A DNA stretch of 64,000 bases. Origin: DASYLJ01 sp036009625. GTDB lineage: Bacteria > Desulfobacterota > Binatia > DP-6. Numbering within the stretch: position 1 is the stretch's first letter; the number at the start of each line of letters is the position of its first letter. The position numbers and the translations under genes were made by a program. Under the pieces are notes generated by a model. That model saw only the letters and a list, made by a program, of their open reading frames with translations. It made no database searches and was not told the DNA's origin. Of the stretch, positions 25,975 through 34,321 are shown piece by piece. The stretch spans positions 1 to 64,000 of the forward strand of contig DASYLJ010000095.1 in the NCBI GenBank assembly GCA_036009625.1, in the 5' to 3' direction.

Positions 25975-26295
25975 CTACTTGCAGAGCGGGTTCTTCTCGA
26001 GGCCGTCGCTCAGCTGCTTGCAGGACGTGGCGAGCGTGTCCTTCGCCTGTGGGTTCGCGGCGAGCTGCTTGAAGCCGTCGCGCTGGTCCTTGAGCGCCTT
26101 CTCCATGATCGGCCGCGACGCCTCCGGCACCTTTGCGGTGCAGGCCTCGGCCTTCACGAGATAGCTGTCGCACTCGGCGACACCGGTCACCGACTCGGGT
26201 GCCGCCGCAGGCGCGGCGGCCTTGTCGTCGCCCCCGCCGCCACACGCGATCACCGCCAGGGCCATTCCGATCGTGACTCCGAGGACTCGCTTCAT
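25975..26295 (-). CDS. Small lipoprotein with conserved cysteines
   Basis: The 106-residue protein has a lipoprotein signal peptide (MKRVLGVTIGMALAVIAC; lipid-attachment Cys18) followed by a Gly/Asp/Ala spacer. A compact helical domain of about 70 residues has four cysteines (ECDSYL, EACTAK, TSCKQL and the near-terminal LCK). It resembles the small Cys-containing lipoproteins of unknown function common in Myxococcota-like genomes. It is convergent with the PI-PLC gene (6 bp apart). ATG 26295 is fixed by the signal peptide. Confidence 0.75.
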   Translation of the reverse strand: MKRVLGVTIGMALAVIACGGGGDDKAAAPAAAPESVTGVAECDSYLVKAEACTAKVPEASRPIMEKALKDQRDGFKQLAANPQAKDTLATSCKQLSDGLEKNPLCK

Positions 26296-26376
26296 GGTGT
26301 CTCCCCCTGCGTCGGCCACGTCGGGCGCCGAGGCGTGCGGCACGATAGTCGCGGTCCCTACAGGGCGCAAACGATC

Positions 26377-26392
26377 CGCCGCGTTCGCGGCG
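26377..26392. repeat. Inverted repeat upstream of the SDR gene
   Basis: CGCCGCG and CGCGGCG form perfect 7-bp arms around TT in the 141-bp region between the lipoprotein and SDR genes. Possible operator or hairpin; in GC-rich DNA it could also be chance. Confidence 0.4.
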
Positions 26393-26413
26393 CTGCGCCT
26401 TGACCGCCGGCGC

Positions 26414-26433
26414 CGGATCGTGGTTCCGATCCG
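26414..26433. promoter_or_regulatory. Inverted repeat abutting the SDR start codon
   Basis: CGGATCG and CGATCCG (perfect 7-bp arms, 6-base centre) end 3 bases before ATG 26437. The geometry fits a TetR-type operator or an mRNA hairpin that hides the start. No ribosome-binding site is otherwise visible there. Confidence 0.45.
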
Positions 26434-26436
26434 CGC

Positions 26437-27213
26437 ATGATCCTCGATCGCTTCCGCATGACCGATCGTGTGGCCATCGTCACGGGGGCCGGACGCGGCA
26501 TCGGCGCCGGCATCGCACGCGCGCTGGCGGAGGCGGGAGCCGACGTGGTGTGTGCGGCACGCACGCCGGGACAGATCGAGGAGACGGCCGCCGCCGTCCG
26601 CGCCGCCGGCCGTCGCGCGCTCACGGTGCCGTGCGACGTCACCGAGCGGACCCAGCTCGAGGACCTCGTGAAGGCCACCCTCGACACCTTCGAGCGCATC
26701 GACGTGGTCGTGAACAACGCAGGCGGCTACCCGCCGCTCCCCGCGCTGCGCACCAGCGAGCGCGCCTTCGAGGAGGCCTTCCGCTTCAACGTGACGACGG
26801 CTTTCCTGCTGAGCCGGTTCACGATCCCCTACCTGCAGGAGGCGCCGGACGGCGGCACCATCCTCAACATCTCCTCGGCCGCCGGCCGTATCGTGCGCTC
26901 GGGCTTCGTCGCCTACGGCACGGCGAAGGCGGCGCTCTCGTTCATGACCCGCCAGCTGGCGGCGGAGTTCGCGCCCGCGGTGCGGGTCAACGCGATCGCC
27001 GTCGGCGCGGTCTCGACGTCGGCCCTGCAGCCGTTCCTCGACGACGAGCTCGAAGCGAAGATGGCCGCCATGACCCCGATGCGTCGCATCGGCACGGTCG
27101 AGGACATCGCCGCCGCCGCCATCTGGCTGTGCTCGCCGGCCGGCGCCTGGGTGACAGGCAAGGTCGTCGAGGTGGACGGCGGTACCGAGTCGACGAACTG
27201 GCCCTTCGACTGA
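26437..27213 (+). CDS. Short-chain dehydrogenase/reductase (classical)
   Basis: The 258-residue SDR has an intact active site: TGAGRGIG (16-23) for NAD(P) binding, NNAGG at about 93-97, the catalytic Ser in ILNISSAAG and YGTAK with its Tyr and Lys. It closely resembles 3-oxoacyl-ACP reductases and 7α-hydroxysteroid dehydrogenases; the substrate is not decided by sequence. The hotdog thioesterase gene follows 49 bases later on the same strand, which hints at acyl-CoA metabolism. ATG 26437 follows a hairpin; ATG 26458 (MTDRVAIVTGAG) is a shorter alternative that begins exactly at the fold. Confidence 0.9.
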   Translation: MILDRFRMTDRVAIVTGAGRGIGAGIARALAEAGADVVCAARTPGQIEETAAAVRAAGRRALTVPCDVTERTQLEDLVKATLDTFERIDVVVNNAGGYPPLPALRTSERAFEEAFRFNVTTAFLLSRFTIPYLQEAPDGGTILNISSAAGRIVRSGFVAYGTAKAALSFMTRQLAAEFAPAVRVNAIAVGAVSTSALQPFLDDELEAKMAAMTPMRRIGTVEDIAAAAIWLCSPAGAWVTGKVVEVDGGTESTNWPFD

Positions 27214-27262
27214 CCATGGCGATCCTTGTCTTGGGTCGCCGCGACTGTCGTTGCTGACGGTC

Positions 27263-27733
27263 ATGCATCCAGGATCCGGAAGCCATGGAGCGGATTTCCC
27301 GACACTGCCCGACGGGGTGGCGGCGGAGATCGTCGCGCGGTTCAACGAGATGAACGCCCCGCTCTTCGGCGGGCATCTCGGCTTCGAGCTGGTGGAGGTG
27401 CGACGCGGCTACGCGCGGCTGGTGACGGAGTGCCGCCCGCAGCTCGCGAATCCGGGCGGCATCATGCACGGCGGCGCCAGCTTCGGCATGGCCGACTCGG
27501 TGGTGGCGGCCGCGCTCATCACCGTCTACGGCCCGGGCTTCGCGCTGCTGACGATCGAGATGAAGATCAACTATCTCGAGCCCATCATCAGCGGCACGGT
27601 CACGGCCGAGGCCTGGGTGCTGCGCTCGAGCCGTCGCAGCGCCTACGCCGAGGTCGACGTCTGGGCGGGCGGCAAGCTCGCCGCGCGCGCGAGCACGACG
27701 TACATGATCCGTCCCATGGCGCCGGCCGCCTGA
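27263..27733 (+). CDS. PaaI-type hotdog thioesterase
   Basis: The 156-residue hotdog-fold acyl-CoA thioesterase has the PaaI/YbgC-like core (GGIMHGGASFGMADSVVAAA with the HGG catalytic turn), then LTIEMKINYLEPI and TVTAEAWVLRSSRR. It would hydrolyse aromatic or medium-chain acyl-CoA esters in the cytoplasm. ATG 27263 is preferred over TTG 27251. It lies downstream of the SDR gene on the same strand, probably in one transcript. Confidence 0.88.
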   Translation: MHPGSGSHGADFPTLPDGVAAEIVARFNEMNAPLFGGHLGFELVEVRRGYARLVTECRPQLANPGGIMHGGASFGMADSVVAAALITVYGPGFALLTIEMKINYLEPIISGTVTAEAWVLRSSRRSAYAEVDVWAGGKLAARASTTYMIRPMAPAA

Positions 27734-27797
27734 CCGCCCGGGTCAGCTTTCTGTCACGATGACGCGGCGCGATCGTGCGCCGGCGTAGCGGCAATTC

Positions 27798-27813
27798 TGG
27801 CCCACCAGTTGCT
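27798..27813 (+). promoter_or_regulatory. σ54 (-24/-12) promoter candidate for the 38-residue membrane miniprotein
   Basis: TGGCCCACCAGTTGCT keeps the invariant GG-N10-GC spacing and a perfect TTGCT -12 element. The predicted start (about 27824) leaves a short leader holding a strong GGGAGGAG ribosome-binding site before ATG 27839. Confidence 0.6.
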
Positions 27814-27838
27814 TCATCCCTCGCGGGAGGAGTTGCCA

Positions 27839-27955
27839 ATGATGACGTTCACCGTCGGTCTCTGGTTGGGTGCTGCACTCGGGGCCTGCTGCATGGGCGC
27901 GTTGTGGGATCACGAGCGCCGCGATCGCCAGGACCTGCCCCTGCACCGCAGCTAG
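27839..27955 (+). CDS. 38-residue membrane miniprotein
   Basis: A very short gene: MMTFTVGLWLGAALGACC opens one transmembrane helix (about 3-22, with small residues GxxxGxxxG-like and a CC pair), then a charged tail HERRDRQD and a stop at 27953-27955. Support comes from a near-perfect Shine-Dalgarno GGGAGGAG 7-8 bases before the ATG and the σ54-type promoter at 27798. The gene ends with a 4-base overlap onto the convergent Rieske gene. Single-helix miniproteins often tune membrane complexes or act in stress; no homologue is known to me. Confidence 0.6.
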   Translation: MMTFTVGLWLGAALGACCMGALWDHERRDRQDLPLHRS

Positions 27956-29454
27956 GCGACCGGCTCCAGATCGTCGCGCGCCGGCCCGCTCAGCACGTGG
28001 CCGGTGGCGTCGAAGCGAGACCCGTGACACGGGCAGTCCCACGACTGCTCGGCGCCGTTCCAGGCCACGATGCAACGGAGATGCGGACAGACCGCCGACA
28101 TCTCGTGCACCACGCCGGCGACGTCGCGATGGACCGCCACTTTCGTCAGCCCGCGACGCACGATGGCCCCGCCGCACGGCGGCACGTCGTCGACCGAGTC
28201 GGCCGTCCCGCCGCGCACCCAGGCCGTGAGCTGCACGGCGACGTTCAGGTTCTCCCGCACCATCTCGCCGGCGGCGCGCACCCGCAGTCGTGACGGATCG
28301 TAGAGCGCCGCCCACGGGTTCGGCCGCTCCTGCAGCAGATCGGTGAGCAGCATGCCCGCGATGATGCCGTGGGTGATGCCGTTCCCGGAATCGCCCGTGA
28401 CGACGTAGACGTCCGGCCGCGTCTCGGTACGGCCGATGAACGCGAGCCCGTCCATCGACTCCATCACCTGCCCCGACCAACGGTGTGCGACGGGCCCCAT
28501 CATCGGGAACCAATTGCGCCCCCACGCCTCCAGCCGAGCCCAGCGCATTTCGGCCGAGTCGTCCTCCTGACCGGTCTTGTGGTCCTCGCCGCCGACGAGC
28601 AGCAGCTGCGAGCCGGCGCCACGGTCGACGGCGAGCCGGACGTAGTGGAATGGCTCGGCCATGTCCCAGAACAGCGCGTGCGGCACCGCGCCGGTCGGGA
28701 CCGGCGCCGCGACGACATAGGTGCGATAGGCGGCCTGCTTCGGATGCAGCGAGACCGCGTCGTGAATCGGCGAGTTCGTCGCGAGCACGACGGCATCGGC
28801 GACGACCGCCGGGCCATGCGCCGTCACCACGCGCACCGGTCCATCACCATCGATGCCAGCGACGTGGCTGTCACCGTGGACGCGCACGCCCATGCGTTCG
28901 AGCGTGGCCAGCAGCCCGCGCGCCAGCGCCACGGGATCGAGCTGCGCCTGCGCCGGAAAACGCAGACACGGCCCGCTGTCGACGGCGCCGAGCGGGGCGC
29001 GCGCCAAGCGCTCGACGTCGACGGCGGCGGCTCGTGCGGCATCGTGCTCGGCGTCGATCGCGGTCGGATCCCCCGGTTTTCCGACCAGCCACCCATCGAC
29101 CCGCGCCCAGTCGCACGCGATCTGCTCGTCGTGGACCAGCGTCTCGAGACGGTCGATGGCGATGGCGTGGCTCGCCGCGGCAAGGCGCGCCCCATCGATT
29201 CCGTGATGCCGGACGAGGTGCGTCCATCCGCGGTCGAGCGCGGTCACGAGCTGCGCCGTGCTGCGATGGGTCTCACCGCCGGCAACGGCGCCCTGGTCGA
29301 GCACGATCACTGCGCGGCCCTCGCGGGCGAGGAGATAGGCGGTGACCAGGCCGGCGATACCCGCGCCCACGACGCACACCTCCGTCCGCGCCGTCGCCGG
29401 AAGCGGCGGTGCGGACGGGAGGCTGGTACCGACAAGCCACGACGGGGTGGTCAT
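27952..29454 (-). CDS. FAD-dependent oxidoreductase fused to a Rieske [2Fe-2S] domain
   Basis: The 500-residue fusion has a DadA/glycine-oxidase-like FAD domain (about 20-380; VVGAGIAGLVTAYLL at 28-42, later FIGRTETRPDVYVVTGDSGN) and a C-terminal Rieske domain (about 405-500). The Rieske cluster ligands are complete: CPHLRC and CPCHGSRF. Such fusions occur as IspO-like or amine-oxidising proteins; the substrate is unknown and the cluster probably passes electrons from the flavin. It is probably cytoplasmic (no export signal), 2 bases downstream of the SGNH hydrolase gene on the same strand. Confidence 0.9.
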   Translation of the reverse strand: MTTPSWLVGTSLPSAPPLPATARTEVCVVGAGIAGLVTAYLLAREGRAVIVLDQGAVAGGETHRSTAQLVTALDRGWTHLVRHHGIDGARLAAASHAIAIDRLETLVHDEQIACDWARVDGWLVGKPGDPTAIDAEHDAARAAAVDVERLARAPLGAVDSGPCLRFPAQAQLDPVALARGLLATLERMGVRVHGDSHVAGIDGDGPVRVVTAHGPAVVADAVVLATNSPIHDAVSLHPKQAAYRTYVVAAPVPTGAVPHALFWDMAEPFHYVRLAVDRGAGSQLLLVGGEDHKTGQEDDSAEMRWARLEAWGRNWFPMMGPVAHRWSGQVMESMDGLAFIGRTETRPDVYVVTGDSGNGITHGIIAGMLLTDLLQERPNPWAALYDPSRLRVRAAGEMVRENLNVAVQLTAWVRGGTADSVDDVPPCGGAIVRRGLTKVAVHRDVAGVVHEMSAVCPHLRCIVAWNGAEQSWDCPCHGSRFDATGHVLSGPARDDLEPVA

Positions 29455-29456
29455 CG

Positions 29457-30842
29457 TCAGAACAGGTCGTCGAAGAAGTCACCGACGTCGTCGGCGAGAT
29501 CGCTACCGATGTTGCCCGCGTCGTCACCGATCTCGCGGAACGACGCCGTCAGCACGTCGGAGCCATCCTCGTCGGCGATGATGCCGAACGGGACCTCGCC
29601 AGGAGGTTGGAAGCGATTGCCTACCAGCGGATCGCGGGCCGCGACGCGTGCGACGTCGACGCGCGGAATCACCTCGCCGAAGCGCAGGTTGATGGCATCG
29701 ATGAAGGCATTCGCGATCAGCGCCTGTCCGGTTCGGGTGGGATGGACGCCGTCGAGACCGAAGATGCCGCCGAGGTAGCTCGTCGTCAGGACGAGCGAGC
29801 CGTCACCGCGGACGTCGACGCCGTTGGCGGCGTAGTCGTCGAAGGCGGCGAACACGTCGATCGACGCGATCGGCACGTTGCGCGACACCTCGACTTCGGC
29901 GATGGCCGCCGCGATCTCGGCGTTGTACGCCTGCACCGTGCCGCGGATGCTGAGCTTCTCCTCCGCGTTCAGCACGTCGCTGCACGGCGGCTCGGGGAGG
30001 AGGGTGCGATCGAGGTCGATCGAGAGCAGATCGTCCGGCAGCACGGCGCTGACGGTGCCGTCGGCGCGCTTGCACGTCGTGACCTGCTGCCCGGCGCGAC
30101 GGAGCGCCGCGACGTTGGTCACGTCGGGAATGTTGGCGACGGCCATCGGCGCGTTGGTGTCGGCGAGTGCGTTGAGCAGGCGCCGATACTGGACGCCGAA
30201 CTCCGCCGGCGTCAGCTCCGCACCCTGCGGATTGGTGCCGGTGGCGAGGTCGAGCACGTCGTTGTTGCCGAGCCACACCAGCAGGAACGACGGCGCGAGC
30301 TCCTTGGCGCGGCTCACCTGCGAGACGGAATCGTCCTGCAGCGGCAGCCCGAGGATCAGGAACTTCATGATGTCGCGGCCCGACGGATCGCCCGAGACCA
30401 GTTCCTCGGCGAAGCCCTGCGTATCGAGACGTTCGAAGACGGTCGAGATGCTCTCGCCGGGGACGGCGAGGTTGCGCACCTTCTTGTCGGCATCGCTGCG
30501 GAACCCGATGTCGTCGGAGTGGCGACGCACCTCGTCGGGCTCGAGCACGCCGTTCTGGTTGGCGTCCTCGATCCGATACGGCGGCGGCAGACCGGGGCCG
30601 CTCATGAGCGGCTGCGGCAGGGCCACGTGCGCGCGACGGGCGATCAGCGCCGGCGCGCTGTCGCGCTGGCCGGTCTGACCGCGGGCCACGAGGCCACCGT
30701 TGCCGAAGCCGGCGAGGATGCTGTCGCCGACGACGACGGTGCGTCGCAGCAGGCGAGCGGCGTCGGCGGGACCCGCCGTCGCACCCACTCCGAGGACGAG
30801 CGACACGACGGCAACGAGACGAATTCCGGAATGATGACGCAT
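29457..30842 (-). CDS. Secreted SGNH/GDSL hydrolase with an EF-hand-like loop
   Basis: The 461-residue protein has a signal peptide (about 1-28, ending ADA) and an SGNH esterase fold: block I VVGDSILAG with the Ser nucleophile, block III in WLGNNDVLD, and block V DGVHPTRTGQALIA with catalytic Asp and His. Inserted near residue 70 is DANQNGVLEPDE, a canonical calcium EF-hand loop. The acidic C-terminus is rich in Asp and Phe. Probably an extracytoplasmic lipase or esterase. ATG 30842 is fixed by the signal peptide. It sits between the BON-protein gene (4 bp upstream) and the Rieske gene (2 bp downstream) and is probably co-transcribed with both. Confidence 0.87.
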   Translation of the reverse strand: MRHHSGIRLVAVVSLVLGVGATAGPADAARLLRRTVVVGDSILAGFGNGGLVARGQTGQRDSAPALIARRAHVALPQPLMSGPGLPPPYRIEDANQNGVLEPDEVRRHSDDIGFRSDADKKVRNLAVPGESISTVFERLDTQGFAEELVSGDPSGRDIMKFLILGLPLQDDSVSQVSRAKELAPSFLLVWLGNNDVLDLATGTNPQGAELTPAEFGVQYRRLLNALADTNAPMAVANIPDVTNVAALRRAGQQVTTCKRADGTVSAVLPDDLLSIDLDRTLLPEPPCSDVLNAEEKLSIRGTVQAYNAEIAAAIAEVEVSRNVPIASIDVFAAFDDYAANGVDVRGDGSLVLTTSYLGGIFGLDGVHPTRTGQALIANAFIDAINLRFGEVIPRVDVARVAARDPLVGNRFQPPGEVPFGIIADEDGSDVLTASFREIGDDAGNIGSDLADDVGDFFDDLF

Positions 30843-30846
30843 CAGA

Positions 30847-31869
30847 TCAATTCTCCACGTGCAGATCGTCGCGCACCGCGCGCACGCCGTTCGTTGTCCG
30901 GGCGGCGACGGCAGCACGCAGGCGCTGCTCGTTGTTGGGGACGGTGCCGCTCAGGCGGGCGACGCCGTTCTGTACCTCCACGGTCACATGCGACAGGTCA
31001 TCGGTGCGGGCCAACGTCTCCTTGACCCGGGTCTGCACGACGTCGTCCTTCGCCTGGACCGCGTTCTGCTCATTGCGCGGCACCACCTGGAGCTCGTTCG
31101 CGACCGTCTTCACGCCGTCGACCTTGCGCGCATTCTCCGCGGCAGCGGCCTTGGCCGATTCCGTCGGCACCATGCCGAACAACGTCACGGCGCCGCCGAT
31201 GGTGTCGACGTTGACGTCGAGCCCCGGCGTGCGGTCGTCTGCAATGAGGCGCATCTTCACGGCCGACGTGATCCACATGTCGCGCACCGACGCGGTGGCG
31301 CCGCTGCCCGCGGCGCGATCGGACCAGACCTCCTTGTCGCCGAGCGTATTCGGGCTCTGGACCTCGCTGGCGACCCGCTTCACGCCGCTTACGTGCGAGG
31401 CGACCTCGACGGCACGCAGATGGTCGCTCAGCGTCGGCACGGTTCCGCCGAGGAGCACGACACCCTTGTTCACCGACTCGACGTCGACCTTGGCGAGATC
31501 AGGGTCGGCCGCGATCGCAGCCGAGACGCGCTGCTTCACGTCGGCATCGGTCGCTGCTGCCGCATCCTGACGGCGCTCGGCGACGACCTGCACCAGATTG
31601 CGGACGTTTCCCACACCTTCGATGCCCTTCACGACCGACGTTGCCTTGTCCTTCTCGGCGGCCGTGTCGACGGTACCGTGCAGCGTGACGCTGCCGTTGA
31701 CGGTGTCGACGTTGATGGCCGTGCCACTGACGCCATCCGTGGTGAGCAACGCCATCTTCGCCTTGGTGGTGATCCAGGCGTCGGAAGGGGCCGCCAGGGC
31801 GGCAGCGCTGCTGACGAGCACGGCCAGCGTCGTGATGCCGAGGGCTCGGACGATAGGCATGGTCTTCAT
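30847..31869 (-). CDS. Periplasmic protein with four BON domains
   Basis: The 340-residue protein has a signal peptide (about 1-27) and four BON domains at roughly 30-95, 105-170, 190-255 and 270-338. Each shows the repeated VNGSVTLHGTV / VQNGVARLSGTV β-hairpin followed by an (A)xxVxGVKxV helix. BON domains bind phospholipid membranes; OsmY is the osmotic-stress example with two copies. The gene leads an apparent operon with the SGNH and Rieske genes and diverges from the DUF1328 gene; both promoters are σ54-type. ATG 31869 begins the signal peptide and follows AAGGAG. Confidence 0.9.
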   Translation of the reverse strand: MKTMPIVRALGITTLAVLVSSAAALAAPSDAWITTKAKMALLTTDGVSGTAINVDTVNGSVTLHGTVDTAAEKDKATSVVKGIEGVGNVRNLVQVVAERRQDAAAATDADVKQRVSAAIAADPDLAKVDVESVNKGVVLLGGTVPTLSDHLRAVEVASHVSGVKRVASEVQSPNTLGDKEVWSDRAAGSGATASVRDMWITSAVKMRLIADDRTPGLDVNVDTIGGAVTLFGMVPTESAKAAAAENARKVDGVKTVANELQVVPRNEQNAVQAKDDVVQTRVKETLARTDDLSHVTVEVQNGVARLSGTVPNNEQRLRAAVAARTTNGVRAVRDDLHVEN

Positions 31870-31932
31870 CGATCGATCTCCTTGCGGTCGAAACAGAAAT
31901 GCCGCGGCATGCGGCATACGCAGGAGACACTC

Positions 31933-31948
31933 AGCACGTTCCGCGCCA
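31933..31948 (-). promoter_or_regulatory. σ54 promoter candidate for the four-BON operon
   Basis: Read on the minus strand: TGGCGCGGAACGTGCT, with GG-N10-GC spacing. The predicted start near 31922 gives a leader of about 53 bases before ATG 31869. It is divergent from the perfect σ54 site at 32078. Confidence 0.6.
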
Positions 31949-32077
31949 GCGCGTTTTTCCCAGGCTAAACGGGCGTTGGCAGGTCGACGAAAGTCCGCCG
32001 TTACATCGCCGTGGAATCTCTTACAAAGCCGAAACGCGGAAACCCTTGCCAGACGCGGAGAATCAGCACCGTCGCCG

Positions 32078-32093
32078 TGGCACGTCGGTTGCA
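32078..32093 (+). promoter_or_regulatory. Consensus σ54 promoter of the DUF1328 gene
   Basis: TGGCACGTCGGTTGCA matches the -24/-12 consensus TGGCACG-N4-TTGCA at every defined position. The predicted start at about 32104 leaves a 17-base leader containing AGGAGG before ATG 32121. Confidence 0.8.
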
Positions 32094-32120
32094 CCTGCAC
32101 CCCACGCAGGAGGAACTGCC

Positions 32121-32306
32121 ATGCTGAGCTGGGCCATCACTTTCTTCATCGTCGCACTCGTCGCCGCAGCCTTGGGCTTCGGCGGAGTAGCCGGTATGTC
32201 GGCCGACATCGGTTGGCTGCTGGCGGTGCTGGGAGTCGTTCTGCTCGTCGTGGGCGTATTCTTCGGCCGCGGTATCGGCGGACGAGGGCCCAGCGCCATT
32301 CCTTAG
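32121..32306 (+). CDS. DUF1328-family small membrane protein
   Basis: The 61-residue protein has two transmembrane helices (about 3-22 and 31-50): MLSWAITFFIVALVAAALGF, then GWLLAVLGVVLLVVGVFFG. This is the DUF1328/YtjA pattern, induced by envelope or osmotic stress in many Proteobacteria; its mechanism is unknown. A strong AGGAGG lies 8 bases before ATG 32121, and a perfect σ54 promoter precedes it. Confidence 0.9.
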   Translation: MLSWAITFFIVALVAAALGFGGVAGMSADIGWLLAVLGVVLLVVGVFFGRGIGGRGPSAIP

Positions 32307-32439
32307 ACCTTTGCTCGATCGATTCACCAGTAGCGGTACCCGCGAACCCTGCCCCGCGGCCCGCTACCTACCCATCGCGGTGCCGGAACCCCACCTCCGG
32401 CGCCGCGATGGCGTTTTGGGAGAAGAAAATCCACCGACG

Positions 32440-33228
32440 ATGCGCACCACCGCAGGCTCGAAACTCACGCGACGCTCCCTGACGGCGGCGCTCTTTTTCC
32501 TCACCACCATCACGCCTGCCTTCGCGCGAGAGTCGGGTGATCCGATCGCGCTGCACTGGACCGAGGGGGCGGTCTCAGGCTTTTCGAACATCCTCTCGCC
32601 CGACGGCAAGAAGGTGATCGGCACGATCGACTTCCACCAGGCGCGGACGGGTGACGTCATCGACGCCGTCCGCGTCGCGCGATTTGCCGACGGCTCGAGC
32701 GACGAGGATCACGCCACGGCGCGTGTCGGAAAGACCCTGGTCACGCTGCGCGGCCGCTCGATCATCCGCGACACCAAGGGGCGGGTGACCGTCGACCTGA
32801 CCATCGACGTCGAGAAGGGCCGCATCACCGGCTTCTCGGGCCTCGGCAAGGACCGCAAGGAGTACGACGAGAAGGAAGCACTGCCCGGCGCCACCTACTT
32901 CGGCCCGCTCGTCTTCATCGCCATCAAGAACTTCGCCGCCAACGCCGAGGACGGCCGGGTCGTGTTCCGCACCGTCGTGCCGACGCCGTCGCCGCGCGTG
33001 ATCGACATGGAGGTCGTGCCGATGGAGGCCGCCACCGTGTCGCGCCCCGGCATCAAGATACCCACCACCCGCTACGCGCTCCGTCCGACGGTGAACGTGC
33101 TCATCGACCCGATCATCCGGATGATCGCGCCGGAAACCTCGTTCTTCGTCGACAAGGAAGAGCCACCCTCGCTGGCGCGCTTCGCGGGTCCCCGGAACTA
33201 CGCCGGCCAGATGATTCGGATCGAATGA
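32440..33228 (+). CDS. Exported protein of unknown function
   Basis: The 262-residue protein has a signal peptide (MRTTAGSKLTRRSLTAALFF..., ending AFA at about 28). The mature part looks like a single large β-sheet protein: a lipid-barrel-like pattern of long amphipathic strands (GKTLVTLRGRSIIRDTKGRV, VDLTIDVEKGRITGFS) with a buried helix segment GPLVFIAIKNFAAN. It vaguely recalls DUF3108/LolA-like lipid-binding proteins, but I cannot assign a family. ATG 32440 is chosen for the signal peptide; longer in-frame starts upstream lack one. It is 133 bp after the DUF1328 gene on the same strand. Confidence 0.7.
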   Translation: MRTTAGSKLTRRSLTAALFFLTTITPAFARESGDPIALHWTEGAVSGFSNILSPDGKKVIGTIDFHQARTGDVIDAVRVARFADGSSDEDHATARVGKTLVTLRGRSIIRDTKGRVTVDLTIDVEKGRITGFSGLGKDRKEYDEKEALPGATYFGPLVFIAIKNFAANAEDGRVVFRTVVPTPSPRVIDMEVVPMEAATVSRPGIKIPTTRYALRPTVNVLIDPIIRMIAPETSFFVDKEEPPSLARFAGPRNYAGQMIRIE

Positions 33229-33268
33229 ATCGACTGCCGGCGCGGGCCGGGCTAGATTCTCGGCGGCC

Positions 33269-33634
33269 ATGGCGCACCGGATCCTCATCGTCGAAGACCA
33301 CGTCGAGTCGGCCGAGAGCCTGGCCGAGCTGCTCGAGCTGTGGGGCCATGAGACGCACGTGGCCTACGACGGACCGACCGGCGTGGCCCGCGCGCGCATC
33401 GTGCGCCCGACGGTCGCCCTGGTCGACCTCGGCCTGCCGCACATGGACGGCTGTGCCGTCGCGCGGACGTTGCGGGACGACGGGCTGACCGACGTCCTGC
33501 TGGTGGCACTCACCGGGCGCGACGACCCCGAAGCCCGCGCCCGCATCGCCGCCGCGGGCTTCGATCTACACGTCGTGAAGCCCGTCGACCTGGCGAAGCT
33601 CGAGCAGCTGCTGGCGACGTCACCCGCGGGCTGA
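33269..33634 (+). CDS. Single-domain response regulator (REC only)
   Basis: The 121-residue stand-alone receiver has acidic residues in VEDH, the phospho-acceptor Asp in LVDLGLPHMDG, Thr in LVALTG and Lys in VVKPVD, all intact. No output domain is present, so it acts by protein contact, as CheY or Spo0F do. It resembles the C-terminal receiver of the hybrid kinase at 42389-44329. A TAGATT box at 33253-33258 may be its -10 element, with a very short leader. Confidence 0.9.
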   Translation: MAHRILIVEDHVESAESLAELLELWGHETHVAYDGPTGVARARIVRPTVALVDLGLPHMDGCAVARTLRDDGLTDVLLVALTGRDDPEARARIAAAGFDLHVVKPVDLAKLEQLLATSPAG

Positions 33635-33645
33635 CGCCAGCGGCA

Positions 33646-34320
33646 TCACGCATGCCCTCGTAGCTCGGCCCGCACGGGCAGATGATCCGACGCCAAGCGC
33701 GCCAGCGGAGTGTCGTGAGCGCGGAGCGAAAGGAACGCCGACGCCGGTCGCACGAGCACGCGGTCGAGCGCCAGCGTGGGTCGAATGGTCGGGAACGACG
33801 GCACCGCGGCACACGCGAAGCTGGCGCGCAGGCGGCGCAGGACCCGCGCCGTGCCGAGCCACTCGTTCATGTCTCCGAGCAGCACCACGAGCTCGGGGGT
33901 GGGCTGCTCGACGACCGACGCGAGCAGCCGCTCGACCTGCTGCCGGCGCTCATAGCCGCGCAGCCCGAGGTGCGTGACGATCAGTCGACACGTGCCGCCT
34001 TCGACGTCGAGCTCGGCGTCGATCGCACCGCGCGGCTCACGACCGACGATGCTCAGATCGACCAGCCGCGTGGTCCGCAGCGGTCGCCGCGTCAGCAGCG
34101 CGTTGCCGAAGTCGCCGTCGGTGCGACGCAGGGTCGGCCCGAGGACGGCGTGGAAGCCGGTCCGGCTGGCGATATGAGCCACCTGGTCACCGTCGCCGCC
34201 GACTTCCTGCAGGCCGACGACGTCGGCCTCGAGCTCGCGGACGACGTCCGCCACCCGATCGGGATCGCAGCGTGCATCCCGCCCGATGCAGCGGTGCACG
34301 TTGTAGGAGGCCACGATCAC
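33646..34320 (-). CDS. Endonuclease/exonuclease/phosphatase (EEP) family hydrolase, YbhP-like
   Basis: The 224-residue EEP-fold enzyme opens MIVASYNVHRCIG (Asn7 of the active site), has LQEVGG with metal-binding Glu, the LLGDMNEW motif and the terminal SDHLPVRAEL with catalytic Asp-His. No DNA-binding insertions are seen; the small size and position just downstream of a phospholipase D gene match E. coli YbhP, encoded beside ClsB. It may act on phosphodiester lipids or their headgroups. It starts 1 base after the stop of the PLD gene. Confidence 0.87.
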   Translation of the reverse strand: MIVASYNVHRCIGRDARCDPDRVADVVRELEADVVGLQEVGGDGDQVAHIASRTGFHAVLGPTLRRTDGDFGNALLTRRPLRTTRLVDLSIVGREPRGAIDAELDVEGGTCRLIVTHLGLRGYERRQQVERLLASVVEQPTPELVVLLGDMNEWLGTARVLRRLRASFACAAVPSFPTIRPTLALDRVLVRPASAFLSLRAHDTPLARLASDHLPVRAELRGHA

Positions 34321-34321
34321 C

